Positions 15,723-25,774 of a DNA stretch of 64,000 nt are shown here, piece after piece. A model generated the notes under the pieces. It was not told the origin of the DNA. It ran no database searches and saw only the letters and a list, made by a program, of their open reading frames with translations. The stretch is taken from the NCBI GenBank assembly GCA_031285625.1, contig JAITVV010000095.1, forward strand, positions 1-64,000. The letters run 5' to 3'. This stretch comes from Prevotella sp. (GTDB taxonomy: Bacteria > Bacteroidota > Bacteroidia > Bacteroidales > Dysgonomonadaceae). The position numbers and the translations under genes are program-made. The stretch's first letter is position 1. Every line of letters begins with the position of its first letter.

Positions 15723-17384
15723 ATGGATCAAGATTTGAAAGACCGGGAAGTATTACTGGTCGTAGAAAAAGACGGCAACGAACTGAAAGCCGTTACAGGA
15801 CTGAACAAGGACGGCACGCCCAAGACCGTCAAGCCCGAAGCGAAAAATGAGCCGGAGTTCCTGAAAGTGGACAAGCACGGCGATATGCTGGAGAACTTCT
15901 TCGAGAATTTTATGCGTCAGGTGAAGGAACCGACCCATTTTCACTTCTTCAAAGTACCGCTGGAGAAAATGGAAAAGATGGTGATAGGCTTGCAGGAGTT
16001 GTTGAAGAACCCCGACAATCCAACGAATAAACAGATGCTGGACGAGCACAGGCTTATGCCGGAGAACTTAGCCCCCAAACCCTATCAGGCGATAGACGAA
16101 TCCCGCATCGACTGGGAACAGCTAAAAAGTATCGGCGTTACCCGTGAGCAACTTGTTAAAAGTGGTTCTTTAGACAAGATGCTCAACTGGCAGAAGTCCC
16201 CCGTGCTGTTTCCCATCGAAGGAAACCTGCACGGTGTTCATATCCAGACCGATGCCCGTTTGTCTCTCCGTGAGAATGTCGCAGGCGAATTGAGCCTGCG
16301 CGTACACTCCGTCCGCCAGCATCCCGAACTGGATAAGGGCCTGTATGCTTCCCAACTCACCGAAGAGGACAAAAAGAACCTGCTGGAAAAAGGGCATGCC
16401 GGACGCCTGATTGAATTTACCATTGGTAAGGATAATGCCGGCAACGACAAGGCTATCAACGCTTATGCCTCGATAGATAAGATGACCAATGAACTGGTCA
16501 TCTTAAATGCCGAAAAGATTAAAATTCCCGATGAACTCAAAGGCGTGAAGCTCTCCGAACAGCAGAAGCAGGAACTTCGGGAAGGCAAGGGCGTGTATAT
16601 TGAAAACATGCTATCCAAAAATCTCAAGCCATTCAATGCCACCGTACAGGTGAGTGCAGAAAAACGGGGGCTGGAGTTTGATTTTCCCGATACGCAGCGA
16701 CAGGCTCAGACCCAAAACGATAGAATCAAGCAGGGAGAAGCCCCCGATACGTTTCGCAGAGTCAAGCTGAGCGAAGACCAGAAAACAAGCCTCAAAGACG
16801 GCTATGCAGTGTATGTCTCCGGCATGGTGGATAAGAAAGGGCGGAATTACAGCGGGTATATGACGATGGACAGGGAAAAGGGCGAAATCAACTTCATGTT
16901 TCCCGGTTTGTACAAGGATGCCCTGAAAAATGGTCTTGTCGTTCCCGACAGCCGCCACAAGGTGCAAGTAGCCGCCAATAACGAAGGAGCGAAAACCGAA
17001 GTGAACAAAAAGGTGGACGAACCGATGAAGCAGGGGCAATCCCAGCCGACCGAAAAACAGATGAAGAACCTGTCGAATGACAAGGAGAAACTGCAATTCA
17101 TAGCCACGTTTGGATATGATGGGGTAGCCAATCACCTCGATAGCAATAAAGTATTCAATCGTTCATTTATGGAAAAATACAATCTCAAAAAGGATTATGA
17201 CATGGCACATACCATAGCTTACAATTCCACCTTTGCCGATACCGTAGCAGGAGAGGAATCCAGTTTGAAAGAAAGCAGAAAGTATGGAGAGAAAATGCAA
17301 GAAACAGCTACCAAAGAGTTGTCTAAACAGGAACAAAAGCAGGAACAATCCGCTCCGAAAGCATCAAAAGGACGCAAAATATAG
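15723..17384 (+). CDS. DUF4099/DUF3945 conjugative-element protein
   Basis: The ATG at 15723 (MDQDLKDREVLLVVEKDG) is preferred over an upstream in-frame start at 15618, whose 35 extra residues lie in the AT-rich promoter region. 553 residues. The N-terminal third carries the DUF4099-like part (SRIDWEQLKSIGVTREQLVKSG). Two DUF3945-type repeats follow: KGVKLSEQQKQELREGKGV and FRRVKLSEDQKTSLKDGYAV, each followed by an F/Y-rich beta segment. The C-terminus is Gln/Lys-rich and basic. The family is found almost only in Bacteroidota conjugative elements beside topoisomerase, DUF1896 and the large methylase, as here, though no topoisomerase gene is visible. Molecular function is unknown; a DNA-processing role is inferred. 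Confidence 0.85.
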   Translation: MDQDLKDREVLLVVEKDGNELKAVTGLNKDGTPKTVKPEAKNEPEFLKVDKHGDMLENFFENFMRQVKEPTHFHFFKVPLEKMEKMVIGLQELLKNPDNPTNKQMLDEHRLMPENLAPKPYQAIDESRIDWEQLKSIGVTREQLVKSGSLDKMLNWQKSPVLFPIEGNLHGVHIQTDARLSLRENVAGELSLRVHSVRQHPELDKGLYASQLTEEDKKNLLEKGHAGRLIEFTIGKDNAGNDKAINAYASIDKMTNELVILNAEKIKIPDELKGVKLSEQQKQELREGKGVYIENMLSKNLKPFNATVQVSAEKRGLEFDFPDTQRQAQTQNDRIKQGEAPDTFRRVKLSEDQKTSLKDGYAVYVSGMVDKKGRNYSGYMTMDREKGEINFMFPGLYKDALKNGLVVPDSRHKVQVAANNEGAKTEVNKKVDEPMKQGQSQPTEKQMKNLSNDKEKLQFIATFGYDGVANHLDSNKVFNRSFMEKYNLKKDYDMAHTIAYNSTFADTVAGEESSLKESRKYGEKMQETATKELSKQEQKQEQSAPKASKGRKI

Positions 17385-17402
17385 CGACTCTTTCCAATTC
17401 CA

Positions 17403-17424
17403 TTATCCACAAATTAATTCAAAG
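17403..17424 (+). repeat. DnaA-box-containing 22-bp repeat, copy 1
   Basis: Begins with TTATCCACA, the consensus DnaA box, followed by AATTAATTCAAAG. Copies 2 (inverted) and 3 are at 17569-17590 and 17837-17858. Confidence 0.75.
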
Positions 17425-17568
17425 TATAAATGAGGGAAATAGCTATATTTTGCGAAGACAGGATATAGCTCATCTTGATAATATAAAACAAGTTTTTTAT
17501 TATGCTCAATTTACGCTATATTTGCCACAGATTCTACAAGAAGCATAAAACTGTTTATACGGGTTTGG

Positions 17569-17590
17569 CTTTGAGTTAATTTGTGGATAA
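17569..17590 (-). repeat. DnaA-box-containing 22-bp repeat, copy 2 (inverted)
   Basis: Read on the minus strand it matches copy 1 at 21 of 22 positions and includes TTATCCACA. It directly precedes the terminator hairpin. Confidence 0.75.
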
Positions 17591-17632
17591 GGCATTCGGG
17601 CGTGAATAACCCGGATGCCGTTTTCGTTTTTT
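17591..17632 (+). terminator. Rho-independent terminator
   Basis: GGCATTCGGG (17591-17600) pairs with CCCGGATGCC (17610-17619) with one G-T wobble, followed by a T-rich run. It would end the DUF3945 transcript. Confidence 0.7.
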
Positions 17633-17836
17633 CCTCTTATATACAATCAATCAAAGGTATTTCCCCGCCAGACACATTTGCTTTCAGTTGGTGCAGGAGA
17701 CGTTCCGTCTTTTCCTTTCCCTGAAACCAAACAAGTCTTTTCAGCGGTGAATACCCCTGCTGTTCCTTATCCGCAAGAGAAGCCTGTTGCCACACTTGCG
17801 TATGAAAGCCAAAGGAACAGTATCCTATTTTCAATT
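17633..17836. other. Non-coding or unassigned stretch before DUF1896
   Basis: Frames exist on both strands (plus 17615-17851; minus 17637-17846) but neither has a recognisable product or clear start. It lies between copies 2 and 3 of the DnaA-box repeat, so it may be part of an origin-like region. Confidence 0.35.
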
Positions 17837-17858
17837 TTATCCACACATTAATTCAAAA
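17837..17858 (+). repeat. DnaA-box-containing 22-bp repeat, copy 3
   Basis: TTATCCACA followed by CATTAATTCAAAA; 20 of 22 positions match copy 1. It ends 8 bp before the DUF1896 start codon, so protein binding here would also affect that gene. Confidence 0.75.
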
Positions 17859-17866
17859 GTCATACA

Positions 17867-18301
17867 ATGAAGAAAAAAGATAAACAGGAATTATCCTACT
17901 ATGGACTCCTATTGCTCTCGTACCTGAAAGAGAGCCACCCCCAATTAACGACTGATGATGATTTTATCCGGCTTCGCTCCGAATCAGCCGCCGAAAGTTA
18001 CGCCGATGCTATTGCCAACGGATATTCTCACCCATCAGCAGAAGAAATAGCTTCCTCCATATTATATGAAGGACTGCTGTTCTCCCGCTACGATACCATC
18101 CGCAATGTCCTTATCAATGAATTTACGATCGTTCCGGCAGAAAGGATAGACAGCCTTGCATTGGAACTGATTGTGCCCTGCGAAGAAGTTTTTGCTGAAT
18201 ACCCTATCAGCGACACATTCGCTTCCTCTCCCGAATATACCACACTGTACACCGAACTGGTTGGATTTATAGATATATGGAGGGAAGAAAATGAGCTATA
18301 A
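17867..18301 (+). CDS. DUF1896 family conjugative-element protein
   Basis: 144 residues: [18 protein letters not shown] at the front, [20 protein letters not shown] and [21 protein letters not shown] in the middle, and an acidic C-terminus. The order and wording match DUF1896, a small helical family confined to Bacteroidota mobile elements, where it immediately precedes the large methylase/helicase. Here the two overlap by 11 bp, which suggests translational coupling. Function unknown. Confidence 0.88.
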   Translation: MKKKDKQELSYYGLLLLSYLKESHPQLTTDDDFIRLRSESAAESYADAIANGYSHPSAEEIASSILYEGLLFSRYDTIRNVLINEFTIVPAERIDSLALELIVPCEEVFAEYPISDTFASSPEYTTLYTELVGFIDIWREENEL

Positions 18302-21300
18302 CAAAAAGGCTCATTTACGAGCCAATATAGATGCTATCAAAATCGCCCTGATACTTGATAGAGAAAACCGTCCGGCAACGGATGCGGAAATACAGGTGTT
18401 GCAGCAGTACAGCGGATTCGGAGGACTGAAATGTGTGTTGAATCCTGCCTCCACCCTTGCCGATACCGATGCGTGGGCAAAGTCGGAACTGGAACTCTTT
18501 CCCCTTGTTTCCGAATTGCACAGTGTGATTCGGGAACATACAAACAGTGAGCGGGAATACCGCAGTTGTATGTCGAGCATTCAAAACTCCGTACTATCTG
18601 CGTTCTACACACCACCGGAAGTTATACATAGTATCAACGATGCTTTGCAGGAGAATGGGATAGCCATCAATCGTTTCCTTGACCCATCGGCAGGCATCGG
18701 CGCTTTCCCGTCCCAATTCAAATTGGCGGAGGGAACAGAGAGTATTTGTTTTGAAAAAGACCTGCTGACCGGAAAGATACTTTCCGCCCTGCATCCCGGA
18801 AGCAATGTATATACAGAAGGCTTTGAACGCATCGAGGGACGCTACACTAATTATTTCGATGTGGTAGCCTCCAATATTCCATTCGGGGAGATGAAAGTCT
18901 TCGACCCTGTTCTTTCTAAAAGCAAGGATACCGCCGTACAGCAATCGACCAAAGCCATTCACAACTATTTCTTTGTCAAGGGCATGGAATCCTTACGCGA
19001 GGGTGGTGTGATGGCTTTTATCACCTCACAGGGAGTAATGAACACTCCAAATAACGAACCCATCCGCAAGTGGCTGATGGAAAACGCCAATCTGGTATCG
19101 GCTATCCGTCTGCCCAATAACCTGTTTACCGAGAGTGCAGGAACAGAAGTCGGCAGCGATTTGATTGTCCTGCAAAAGAATACGGGAAAGGATAAGCCAT
19201 TGAATATCTGGGAGGAATATTTTATCACCAGTTCCAAATCGGAAGAAACAGAAAGTTTCAAGAATGATTATTTCTATAACAATGGAAGGGTTGTCCATAC
19301 GAAAACCTTTATGGGTACAGACCCGTATGGAAAACCGGCACAGGTATTCCTGCACGAGGGAAGTATGGCGGAAATAGCCGATACGATGGGGCAGATGCTC
19401 CGAAGCGATTTGAACGCCAATATGGATATGAAACTGTACCGTAGCCATTCCCTGAAGCAGCACATTAGCGAAGAGATGCCGACAGAGAAAGACCTGCAAG
19501 AGATGGCGGCACACTTTGAGAATTTGGATAAGAAGTTTTTCGAGCAGCATCCGCCCACTCCCGAAGATTACGAAGTGAAAGAAACGGGAGAGGAAAAGCC
19601 GGAAGTATCACCCACAACCAATGACCTTAATCCTCTTTGGCAGGCAGGTGACCTCGACTCCTTTTGGCAAGCCATCGAAGACGACTGGTTCCCGGCCGAA
19701 AAAGCATTTTGGGAAAAGGAAAGCCAAACTGTTGCTAAAACGCCAACACCACAAGTCGCATCAGTGCCAACAGAGCAACCAACAGTGGAGATAAAGCCAC
19801 AATCAAAACCGGAAACTGTAACACAGGAACCACTTATGAGTCTCTATGACCTGTTTGGCTTTTCGGAAGAAGAACGCACACAAGTCAAACCGAAGCGAGG
19901 ACAGAAGAAAAGTAGCCCCCTAAATCCCCCAAAGGGGACTTCTGCTACTCCTCCCCGTGAAAATAGAGAAGGACAATATCCTGTAACAGATGCCCGAAAG
20001 GAAGAACAACAGGAAATGTTACGGGAAGAAGAACGAAAGAAAACGTTTGAGGTTCGCCCATTTGCAGGAGAACTCAAAGAGTACCACAAACGCGGCTCAT
20101 TAGTAGAAGACAAGGGGCAGGTCGGTTTTCTGAAAGAACGCTACCGGGACGGAGCCGAGTTTCAGGCATTGGATTTGACTTTCGACCAACGGGCGAAAAT
20201 TGGCAGATATATTGAAATACGGGATACCTATCACAGCCTGTATAATCATGAAGCCGGGCATCTGACCGAACATGCCTCGCTGCGTGGCAATCTGAATCTA
20301 TACTATGATTCATTTGTACGCAGATACGGCAATCTGAATGATAAAAAGAATCTGGATGTTATAAAAATGGATGCAGGGGCAACCGCTATACTTACTTTGG
20401 AACGGAGTATCAACGGTGAGATGGTAAAAGCGGATATTTTCGACCATCCCGTAGCCTTCAATCCCAACGAAATAACAGCAGTCAATACATCGGAGGAAGC
20501 CCTGATAGCTTCCCTGAACAAGCACGGCGAGTTTCAAATAGACTATATGCTTTCCCTGTTGGAGAATAAAACACCCGAAGAACTCATTAACGACCTTGAA
20601 GGGAGAGTCTATTTCAATCCCATGATTCAGAACTTTGAGATACGGGACAAGTTCATTGCCGGAAATGTAGTCGAAAAAGCGGAGCGGATAGAACGCTACT
20701 TAGCCAACCACTCCGAAGACCTGCATTCGCAAAAATCCTTAGCTGCCCTGCACGATGCGAAGCCCCAGCCTATCCGCTATGAAGAACTGGACTTCAACTT
20801 CGGGGAACGCTGGATACCCATGAATGTATATGAAGAGTATGCCTCTAAATTGTTCGAGACCCCTGTCCAGATAGATTATTATGCCTCACGGGACGACTTC
20901 AATGTATCGGCCAAGCATCACAACCTTATCATTTACGAAAAGTTTGGCGTCAAAAGCGAATCACAGCTGTTCAACGGCATTCACCTGATGAAGAATGCTT
21001 TGCTGAACACCACGCCCAACATTACCAAAACGGTGGATGTACTGGACAAGACAACAGGGGAAATGAAAAAAGCAAAAGTCCCCGATGCCGAAGCCATCCA
21101 ATTAGCCAACAGCAAGATTGACGAGATACGGAATGGCTTTTCCGACTGGCTGGACGACCAACCAAAGGAGTATAAGGACAATCTGACGGACTTGTACAAT
21201 CGCAAGTTCAACTGCTTTGTCCGTCCACAGTACGATGGTTCACACCAGACATTCCCCGGTTTGGACTTGAAAGGATTGGGTATCCCTGACTTGTACCAAT

Positions 21301-24092
21301 CACAAAAAGACTGTATCTGGATGCAGAAGCTGCTGGGCGGGGGCATAGCCGACCATGAAGTCGGGGGCGGTAAAACCCTTATCATGTGTGTATCGGCGTA
21401 TGAGATGAAGCGCTTGGGTATCGCCAACAAGCCGATGATTATAGGACTGAAAGCCAACGTGCATGAAATCGCCCATACCTTTAAGACCGCCTATCCCCAT
21501 GCGAAGATACTCTATCCCGGCAAGGAGGATTTTACACCGCAGAACCGGCAGAAGATTTTCAACCAAATCAAAAACAACGATTGGGATTGCGTGATTCTCA
21601 CCCACGACCAGTTCGGCAAGATACCCCAGTCCCCCGAAATACAACAGGAAATATTTTTGGAAGAACTGGATAGTGTAGAAGAAAACCTTCGCATACTGGA
21701 AAACCAGACAGGCAAAGCCGCATCCAAACGGATGAGACGAGGATTGGAAGTGCGGAAAAACAATCTGGAAGTGAAACTTTCAACCCTTTCCGAGCAAATA
21801 AAGAACCGTACCGATGATACGGTCGATTTCAGATTAATGGGCATTGACCATTTGTTCGTAGATGAGAGCCACCAGTTCAAGAACCTGATGTTCACCACCC
21901 GCCACGACAGGGTAGCGGGCTTGGGAAATCCCGAAGGCAGCCAGCGGGCGATGAACATGCTTTTTGCCCTGCGTACCATGCAGGAACGGAAAGACAAAGA
22001 CCTGTGCGCCACCTTCCTGTCGGGGACGACTATCTCCAATTCGCTGACGGAACTCTACCTCTTGTTCAAATACCTGCGCCCAAAAGAGTTGGAAAAACAG
22101 GAAATCCGTTCCTTTGACGCATGGGCAGCTATCTTTGCCAAGAAGACAACCGACTTCGAGTTCTCCGTTACCAACCAGATTGTAGCCAAAGAAAGGTTCA
22201 GGTATTTTATCAAAGTACCGGAGCTGGCTGCCTTCTACAATGAGATAACGGATTACCGTACCGCCAAAGACATCGGTATCGACCGACCCGAAAAGAACGA
22301 GATACTGCATAACATCCCGCCTACACCACAGCAGGAAGTCTTTATCCAAAAACTGATGCAGTTTGCCCAAACCGGAGATGCTACCATCTTAGGCAGAGAG
22401 CCGCTCAATGAAAAAGAAGACAAAGCCAAGATGCTGATTGCTACCGACTATGCCCGTAAAATGGCGTTGGATATGCGGATGATAGACCCGGCATACGATG
22501 ACCACATAGACAACAAGGCATCCCATTGCGCCGCTAAGGTAGCGGAGTATTACAATAAGTATAATGAACAGAAAGGGACACAGTTTATCTTTTCCGATCT
22601 GGGGACATATAAGCCCAATGAATGGAATCCCTATTCGGAGATAAAGCGCAAGCTGGTGGAAGATCACGGTATCCCCGCCCATGAGATACGCTTTATACAG
22701 GAAGCCAAGACAGAGAACTCCCGAAAGGCGATGATTGAAGCTATGAACGAGGGGCGGATACGCGTTTTGTTCGGCTCTACCTCCATGTTAGGAACAGGTG
22801 TCAATGCGCAAAAGAGGGCTGTTGCCCTCCATCATTGTGATATTCCGTGGCGGCCATCGGATTTGGCCCAGCGCGATGGAAGGGCAGTCCGCAAGGGGAA
22901 TGAAGTAGCCAAAGCATTCGCAGGGGATAAGGTGGATATTATCATTTATGCTGTTGAGAAATCACTGGACTCCTACAAGTTCAACCTGCTGCAGAACAAG
23001 CAGACCTTTATCAACCAGCTAAAGACAAATACGCTCGGTAGCCGTACCATAGACGAAGGAAGTATGGACGAGGGAAGCGGTATGAACTTTTCGGAGTATG
23101 TGGCTATTCTTTCCGGCAATACCGACTTGTTGGAGAAAGCCAAATTAGAGAAAAAAATCAATACGTTGGAATCCGAAAGGCGTTCTTTTGAGAAAGGCAA
23201 ATCTTCGGCTATCTACAAATTGGACGACAGCAACCGCCAGTTGGACAGCAATAAAGAGTTCATTTCCCGTATGACACAGGACTGGGATATTTTCACTTCA
23301 CGGGTACAGAAAGACAGGGAAGGCAATTACCTGAATCCAATCAAGTTGGATAATTTCGACAATACAGATCCGAAAGCTATCGGTAAAAGGCTGAATGAGA
23401 TTGCGGATAATGCCCGCACCAATATGGAATACTTCAATATTGGGGAACTGTATGGCTTTAAGATTGCGGTCAAGTCGGAACCCAGCCAAAAGGAAGGCGT
23501 ACTTTTCAATGACAACCGTTTCTTTATCATTGGGGACAGTGGTGTAAAGTATAACTATAACAACGGGCATCTGGCTGTCGATCCTCTGACTGCTTCCAAA
23601 AACTTTATCAATGCGTTGGATAAGATTCCTTCAATGCTGGAGCAGTACGAAGAAAAGAACAAAAGGATAGAGGCGGATATTCCTGTCTTGAAAGAGGTTG
23701 TCGAATCTTCATGGAAGAAAGAGCCGGAACTCAGAGAGTTGAAATCGCAACTATCGGCTTTGGAACGGAATATCCAATTAACACTTAGTACCAAACCGGA
23801 GACTGTTGATGGGGAGATTGTCAGCAAAGAGGACATGCAGAAAACCATAGAGCGGGAAGATACTGTTCCGGTAAATAACGCCACTACTATACAACCCTTT
23901 TCCTCCGGTAATGTCGATAATATACGTTCTTCTCAACCACAATCGGTTAAAGAAATCATCGAATCGGCAGGTAATCGGTTGATTATAGCAGGCATGAAGG
24001 AGCGGGAAAGTAAGAACGAGGTTTCCGAACCGTCAAAGGAAGAAATTACCATACAGCCACCTGTACAGCAATCCCGCCGATTCAAACTGTAG
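18291..24092 (+). CDS. N6-adenine DNA methylase/SNF2-type helicase fusion (COG4646 type)
   Basis: 1933 residues. Methylase part: SAM-binding [15 protein letters not shown] (~residue 127) and the catalytic-like [10 protein letters not shown] (~190), a variant of the N-P-P-F/Y motif. A low-complexity Pro/Glu linker (~430-580) contains an in-frame repeat (see 19913-19951). Helicase part: Walker A-like [10 protein letters not shown] (~1021), DESH Walker B (~1190), SGTTISNS, and the C-terminal helicase block [30 protein letters not shown] (~1501-1540). A coiled region and charged tail end the protein. Such fusions protect or process element DNA during transfer and occur in conjugative elements and phages (anti-restriction role suggested for relatives). 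It is the last gene of the plus-strand run and faces the HTH gene across two hairpins. Confidence 0.88.
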   Translation: MSYNKKAHLRANIDAIKIALILDRENRPATDAEIQVLQQYSGFGGLKCVLNPASTLADTDAWAKSELELFPLVSELHSVIREHTNSEREYRSCMSSIQNSVLSAFYTPPEVIHSINDALQENGIAINRFLDPSAGIGAFPSQFKLAEGTESICFEKDLLTGKILSALHPGSNVYTEGFERIEGRYTNYFDVVASNIPFGEMKVFDPVLSKSKDTAVQQSTKAIHNYFFVKGMESLREGGVMAFITSQGVMNTPNNEPIRKWLMENANLVSAIRLPNNLFTESAGTEVGSDLIVLQKNTGKDKPLNIWEEYFITSSKSEETESFKNDYFYNNGRVVHTKTFMGTDPYGKPAQVFLHEGSMAEIADTMGQMLRSDLNANMDMKLYRSHSLKQHISEEMPTEKDLQEMAAHFENLDKKFFEQHPPTPEDYEVKETGEEKPEVSPTTNDLNPLWQAGDLDSFWQAIEDDWFPAEKAFWEKESQTVAKTPTPQVASVPTEQPTVEIKPQSKPETVTQEPLMSLYDLFGFSEEERTQVKPKRGQKKSSPLNPPKGTSATPPRENREGQYPVTDARKEEQQEMLREEERKKTFEVRPFAGELKEYHKRGSLVEDKGQVGFLKERYRDGAEFQALDLTFDQRAKIGRYIEIRDTYHSLYNHEAGHLTEHASLRGNLNLYYDSFVRRYGNLNDKKNLDVIKMDAGATAILTLERSINGEMVKADIFDHPVAFNPNEITAVNTSEEALIASLNKHGEFQIDYMLSLLENKTPEELINDLEGRVYFNPMIQNFEIRDKFIAGNVVEKAERIERYLANHSEDLHSQKSLAALHDAKPQPIRYEELDFNFGERWIPMNVYEEYASKLFETPVQIDYYASRDDFNVSAKHHNLIIYEKFGVKSESQLFNGIHLMKNALLNTTPNITKTVDVLDKTTGEMKKAKVPDAEAIQLANSKIDEIRNGFSDWLDDQPKEYKDNLTDLYNRKFNCFVRPQYDGSHQTFPGLDLKGLGIPDLYQSQKDCIWMQKLLGGGIADHEVGGGKTLIMCVSAYEMKRLGIANKPMIIGLKANVHEIAHTFKTAYPHAKILYPGKEDFTPQNRQKIFNQIKNNDWDCVILTHDQFGKIPQSPEIQQEIFLEELDSVEENLRILENQTGKAASKRMRRGLEVRKNNLEVKLSTLSEQIKNRTDDTVDFRLMGIDHLFVDESHQFKNLMFTTRHDRVAGLGNPEGSQRAMNMLFALRTMQERKDKDLCATFLSGTTISNSLTELYLLFKYLRPKELEKQEIRSFDAWAAIFAKKTTDFEFSVTNQIVAKERFRYFIKVPELAAFYNEITDYRTAKDIGIDRPEKNEILHNIPPTPQQEVFIQKLMQFAQTGDATILGREPLNEKEDKAKMLIATDYARKMALDMRMIDPAYDDHIDNKASHCAAKVAEYYNKYNEQKGTQFIFSDLGTYKPNEWNPYSEIKRKLVEDHGIPAHEIRFIQEAKTENSRKAMIEAMNEGRIRVLFGSTSMLGTGVNAQKRAVALHHCDIPWRPSDLAQRDGRAVRKGNEVAKAFAGDKVDIIIYAVEKSLDSYKFNLLQNKQTFINQLKTNTLGSRTIDEGSMDEGSGMNFSEYVAILSGNTDLLEKAKLEKKINTLESERRSFEKGKSSAIYKLDDSNRQLDSNKEFISRMTQDWDIFTSRVQKDREGNYLNPIKLDNFDNTDPKAIGKRLNEIADNARTNMEYFNIGELYGFKIAVKSEPSQKEGVLFNDNRFFIIGDSGVKYNYNNGHLAVDPLTASKNFINALDKIPSMLEQYEEKNKRIEADIPVLKEVVESSWKKEPELRELKSQLSALERNIQLTLSTKPETVDGEIVSKEDMQKTIEREDTVPVNNATTIQPFSSGNVDNIRSSQPQSVKEIIESAGNRLIIAGMKERESKNEVSEPSKEEITIQPPVQQSRRFKL
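19913..19951 (+). repeat. Dispersed palindromic repeat inserted in frame in the methylase/helicase linker
   Basis: Contains AGCCCCCTAAATCCCCC, then AAAGGGGACTT. The CCCC-AAA-GGGG centre is palindromic, and this wording is, from memory, common as an intergenic repeat in Bacteroidota genomes. Here it is read in frame as [14 protein letters not shown] within the disordered linker. Confidence 0.6.
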
Positions 24093-24111
24093 ATGCACAA
24101 ACACTACCTGC

Positions 24112-24145
24112 TTTGTTAAACAAAAATATATTTTTGTTTAACAAA
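24112..24145. repeat. Perfect 34-bp palindrome
   Basis: TTTGTTAAACAAAAATA followed by its exact reverse complement. It lies 20 bp after the methylase/helicase stop and just before a separate terminator hairpin. It could form a cruciform, act as a dimer operator, or be part of a bidirectional terminator. Confidence 0.9.
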
Positions 24146-24181
24146 CGGAATGTTAATGATGCACACGATTCGGATAACAGA

Positions 24182-24217
24182 AAAAGCCTCTGCATTCAAC
24201 TTGATGCAGAGGCTTTT
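24182..24217. terminator. Bidirectional terminator between convergent genes
   Basis: AAAAGCCTCTGCAT (24182-24195) pairs perfectly with ATGCAGAGGCTTTT (24204-24217) over 14 bp with an 8-base loop. A/T runs on both sides let it end the methylase/helicase transcript and the opposing HTH transcript. Confidence 0.9.
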
Positions 24218-24240
24218 GTCTTCATGTACGACAGGGGCGG

Positions 24241-24540
24241 TTAGCCCGCGAAGTCGTCCCGTCCGGTGGTGTCTTTCGACAGGTGTTCCCTGACGAACGT
24301 TTTTACATCGGACTCGTAGTACAGGGTTTTCTGTCCAACCTGAATGTATTTCAATGCCCCGATGCTGCGGTAACGTTGCAGGCTTCGCTTGCTCAGTTTC
24401 AGCATCAGGCATAAATCCTGATTGTCATACAACCTCTCCCCATTCAGGATATTCCGTGTTTTTACGCACGAAAGAACCTCGTCCAGTCTTCCCAGTATGG
24501 AAGACACGGCAGTGTCAAACTTCTTTTCATCTATTTCCAT
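24241..24540 (-). CDS. Helix-turn-helix (excisionase/AlpA-like) protein
   Basis: 99 residues. An N-terminal helix is followed by the MerR/excisionase-type winged helix: LYDNQDLCLMLKLSKRSLQR, YRSIGALKYIQVG, then LYYESDVKTFVREHL. This wording is typical of the HTH_17-type proteins that accompany Bacteroidota tyrosine recombinases and act in excision or its control. It resembles the two HTH genes at 26814 and 27098 but is encoded on the other strand. Downstream is the shared terminator. Confidence 0.85.
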   Translation of the reverse strand: MEIDEKKFDTAVSSILGRLDEVLSCVKTRNILNGERLYDNQDLCLMLKLSKRSLQRYRSIGALKYIQVGQKTLYYESDVKTFVREHLSKDTTGRDDFAG

Positions 24541-24559
24541 TTGTGTTACTTAAAAATAT

Positions 24560-24823
24560 GATGCAAAGGTCTGATGTTGAGATATGTTTTATTCCACAGT
24601 GGGGTGAAGTATTTTTAGTATTCAGTTGTAATGCGCTGATAAACAACAAGGATGAAGTCGCTGATGGAGAGGCTGGGGAAGAGGAAACTGGGGTGTTGAT
24701 TGACCTCGTTTTAGTTTTCCCGATTACGCCCATTGCTTTTACATTTGCAATTGATTCGAAGTGTGGCTGAATATCGGTAATATTCGCTTCTTTTTCGTAC
24801 ACCAGCATGTGTCTATTTTTCAC
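24560..24823 (-). pseudogene. Possible PhzF-like (isomerase) remnant
   Basis: The minus-strand frame reads RHMLVYEKEANITDIQPHF, ESIANVKAMGVIGKTK, which resembles the middle of PhzF-family epimerases/isomerases (usual pattern: pDf..l....GvivTa). Further on, SAHYN in one frame and YFTPLWNKTY in another recall the family's GSAH..L.PyW segment, with frame breaks and stops. Weak evidence; it could be chance. It lies next to the DJ-1/PfpI gene, and both may be decayed cargo. Confidence 0.25.
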
Positions 24824-25422
24824 TCTTTCGGGCCAAATGCACCTTTATAATATTGATAGCTTTCCTCTATGTTTTCTGCCGTATCAGCATCCAACGCATA
24901 GAGTATTTCGCGGCAAAACTCCAATTGTGATGTTCCGCCGGCGGTAACAATATTTCCATCTCTTACAGCCCGCTTGTTGATATACAGGTCTTCGCCGGTG
25001 TATTTATCTCCAGCATATTGCTTTATATAATCCAGCCCGTTACTCGTATGTTTTATGTTGTTGAGAAAACCATGCCTGCCCAGAAAGACCGAAGCGTTGC
25101 ATATTCCGGCAACTAATTTGCTTTCCTCGATTGCTTTCTCAACCAAAGGGACAAGCTGTTCGGCTTCAGGGGTAAAACAACTCATTCCGCCAACCAGTAC
25201 TAATCCGGCATGATTGTCGGGCAGCGTATTCATATCATAGTCGGGTAGAACCTTAAACCCGCCAATGGACATAACCGGTTCTTTACTTACCGACATCGTC
25301 TTTACCGTAAATGGAACCGGACTGCCGGGTTTCACTCCCTGATTCAGGCAAATGGCGATATGTGCTCCTTCCCAGTCGGCAAAACCATCGAGAAGTATAA
25401 AAATGATTTCTTTTTTGTTCAT
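24820..25422 (-). CDS. DJ-1/PfpI family protein (class I glutamine amidotransferase-like)
   Basis: 200 residues, standard length for the family. IIFILLDGFADWEGAHIA at the front matches the first strand and helix; GLVLVGGMSCF is the Rossmann-like turn; GICNASVFLG around Cys108 is the nucleophile elbow; TAGGTSQLEFCREIL follows. Members include proteases/chaperones, glyoxalase-type enzymes and amidase-like enzymes; the sequence does not say which. It looks like cargo, unrelated to transfer. The stop lies just upstream of the degraded stretch at 24560-24823. Confidence 0.85.
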   Translation of the reverse strand: MNKKEIIFILLDGFADWEGAHIAICLNQGVKPGSPVPFTVKTMSVSKEPVMSIGGFKVLPDYDMNTLPDNHAGLVLVGGMSCFTPEAEQLVPLVEKAIEESKLVAGICNASVFLGRHGFLNNIKHTSNGLDYIKQYAGDKYTGEDLYINKRAVRDGNIVTAGGTSQLEFCREILYALDADTAENIEESYQYYKGAFGPKE

Positions 25423-25539
25423 TGTGTATTATTTAAATTATTGCTTAAGTTCTAATTCAAACAGTTTGAATTTTCGTTTAAACTGAATTGGAAACAGAAC
25501 CACTAACAGCCAAAGGTTTCCGGTTTATCTTCATAAAGA

Positions 25540-25702
25540 AAAAGCGTGAACCCACACTGCTCCATCGCGTGGTACTGGCATACCCGAAAACGAAACAGGC
25601 AAGTCCACGCCATACTGATGTATAGCACGAACATTGCACGGTTCGTCTCGTTTCCTGTTGAAAAGTGCCAGTTTTCGCGATGAGACGTTCAGTGAACGTT
25701 AT
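25540..25702. other. Palindrome-rich non-coding segment (candidate oriT or structured RNA)
   Basis: CATCGCG (25563-25569) and ACTGGCA (25574-25580) are mirrored by TGCCAGT (25666-25672) and CGCGATG (25676-25682). Between them lie the smaller inverted repeats ACGAAC/GTTCGT (25627-25646) and AACAGG/CCTGTT. Just outside is the 15-bp palindrome ACGTTCA-G-TGAACGT (25685-25699). No frame of note crosses it. The 25423-25774 gap contains nothing else that I recognise. Confidence 0.55.
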
Positions 25703-25774
25703 GTTATTATATATAAGGTGGCCTCATTCTAAATGAAAGCCATCTTTGTGATCCTTGTCAGTGACAAAGATAGT

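Noticed and set aside
19026-22370. Several 100-178-codon minus-strand frames across the methylase/helicase gene
   Set aside because: All antisense to a clear 1933-residue protein and without recognisable domains.
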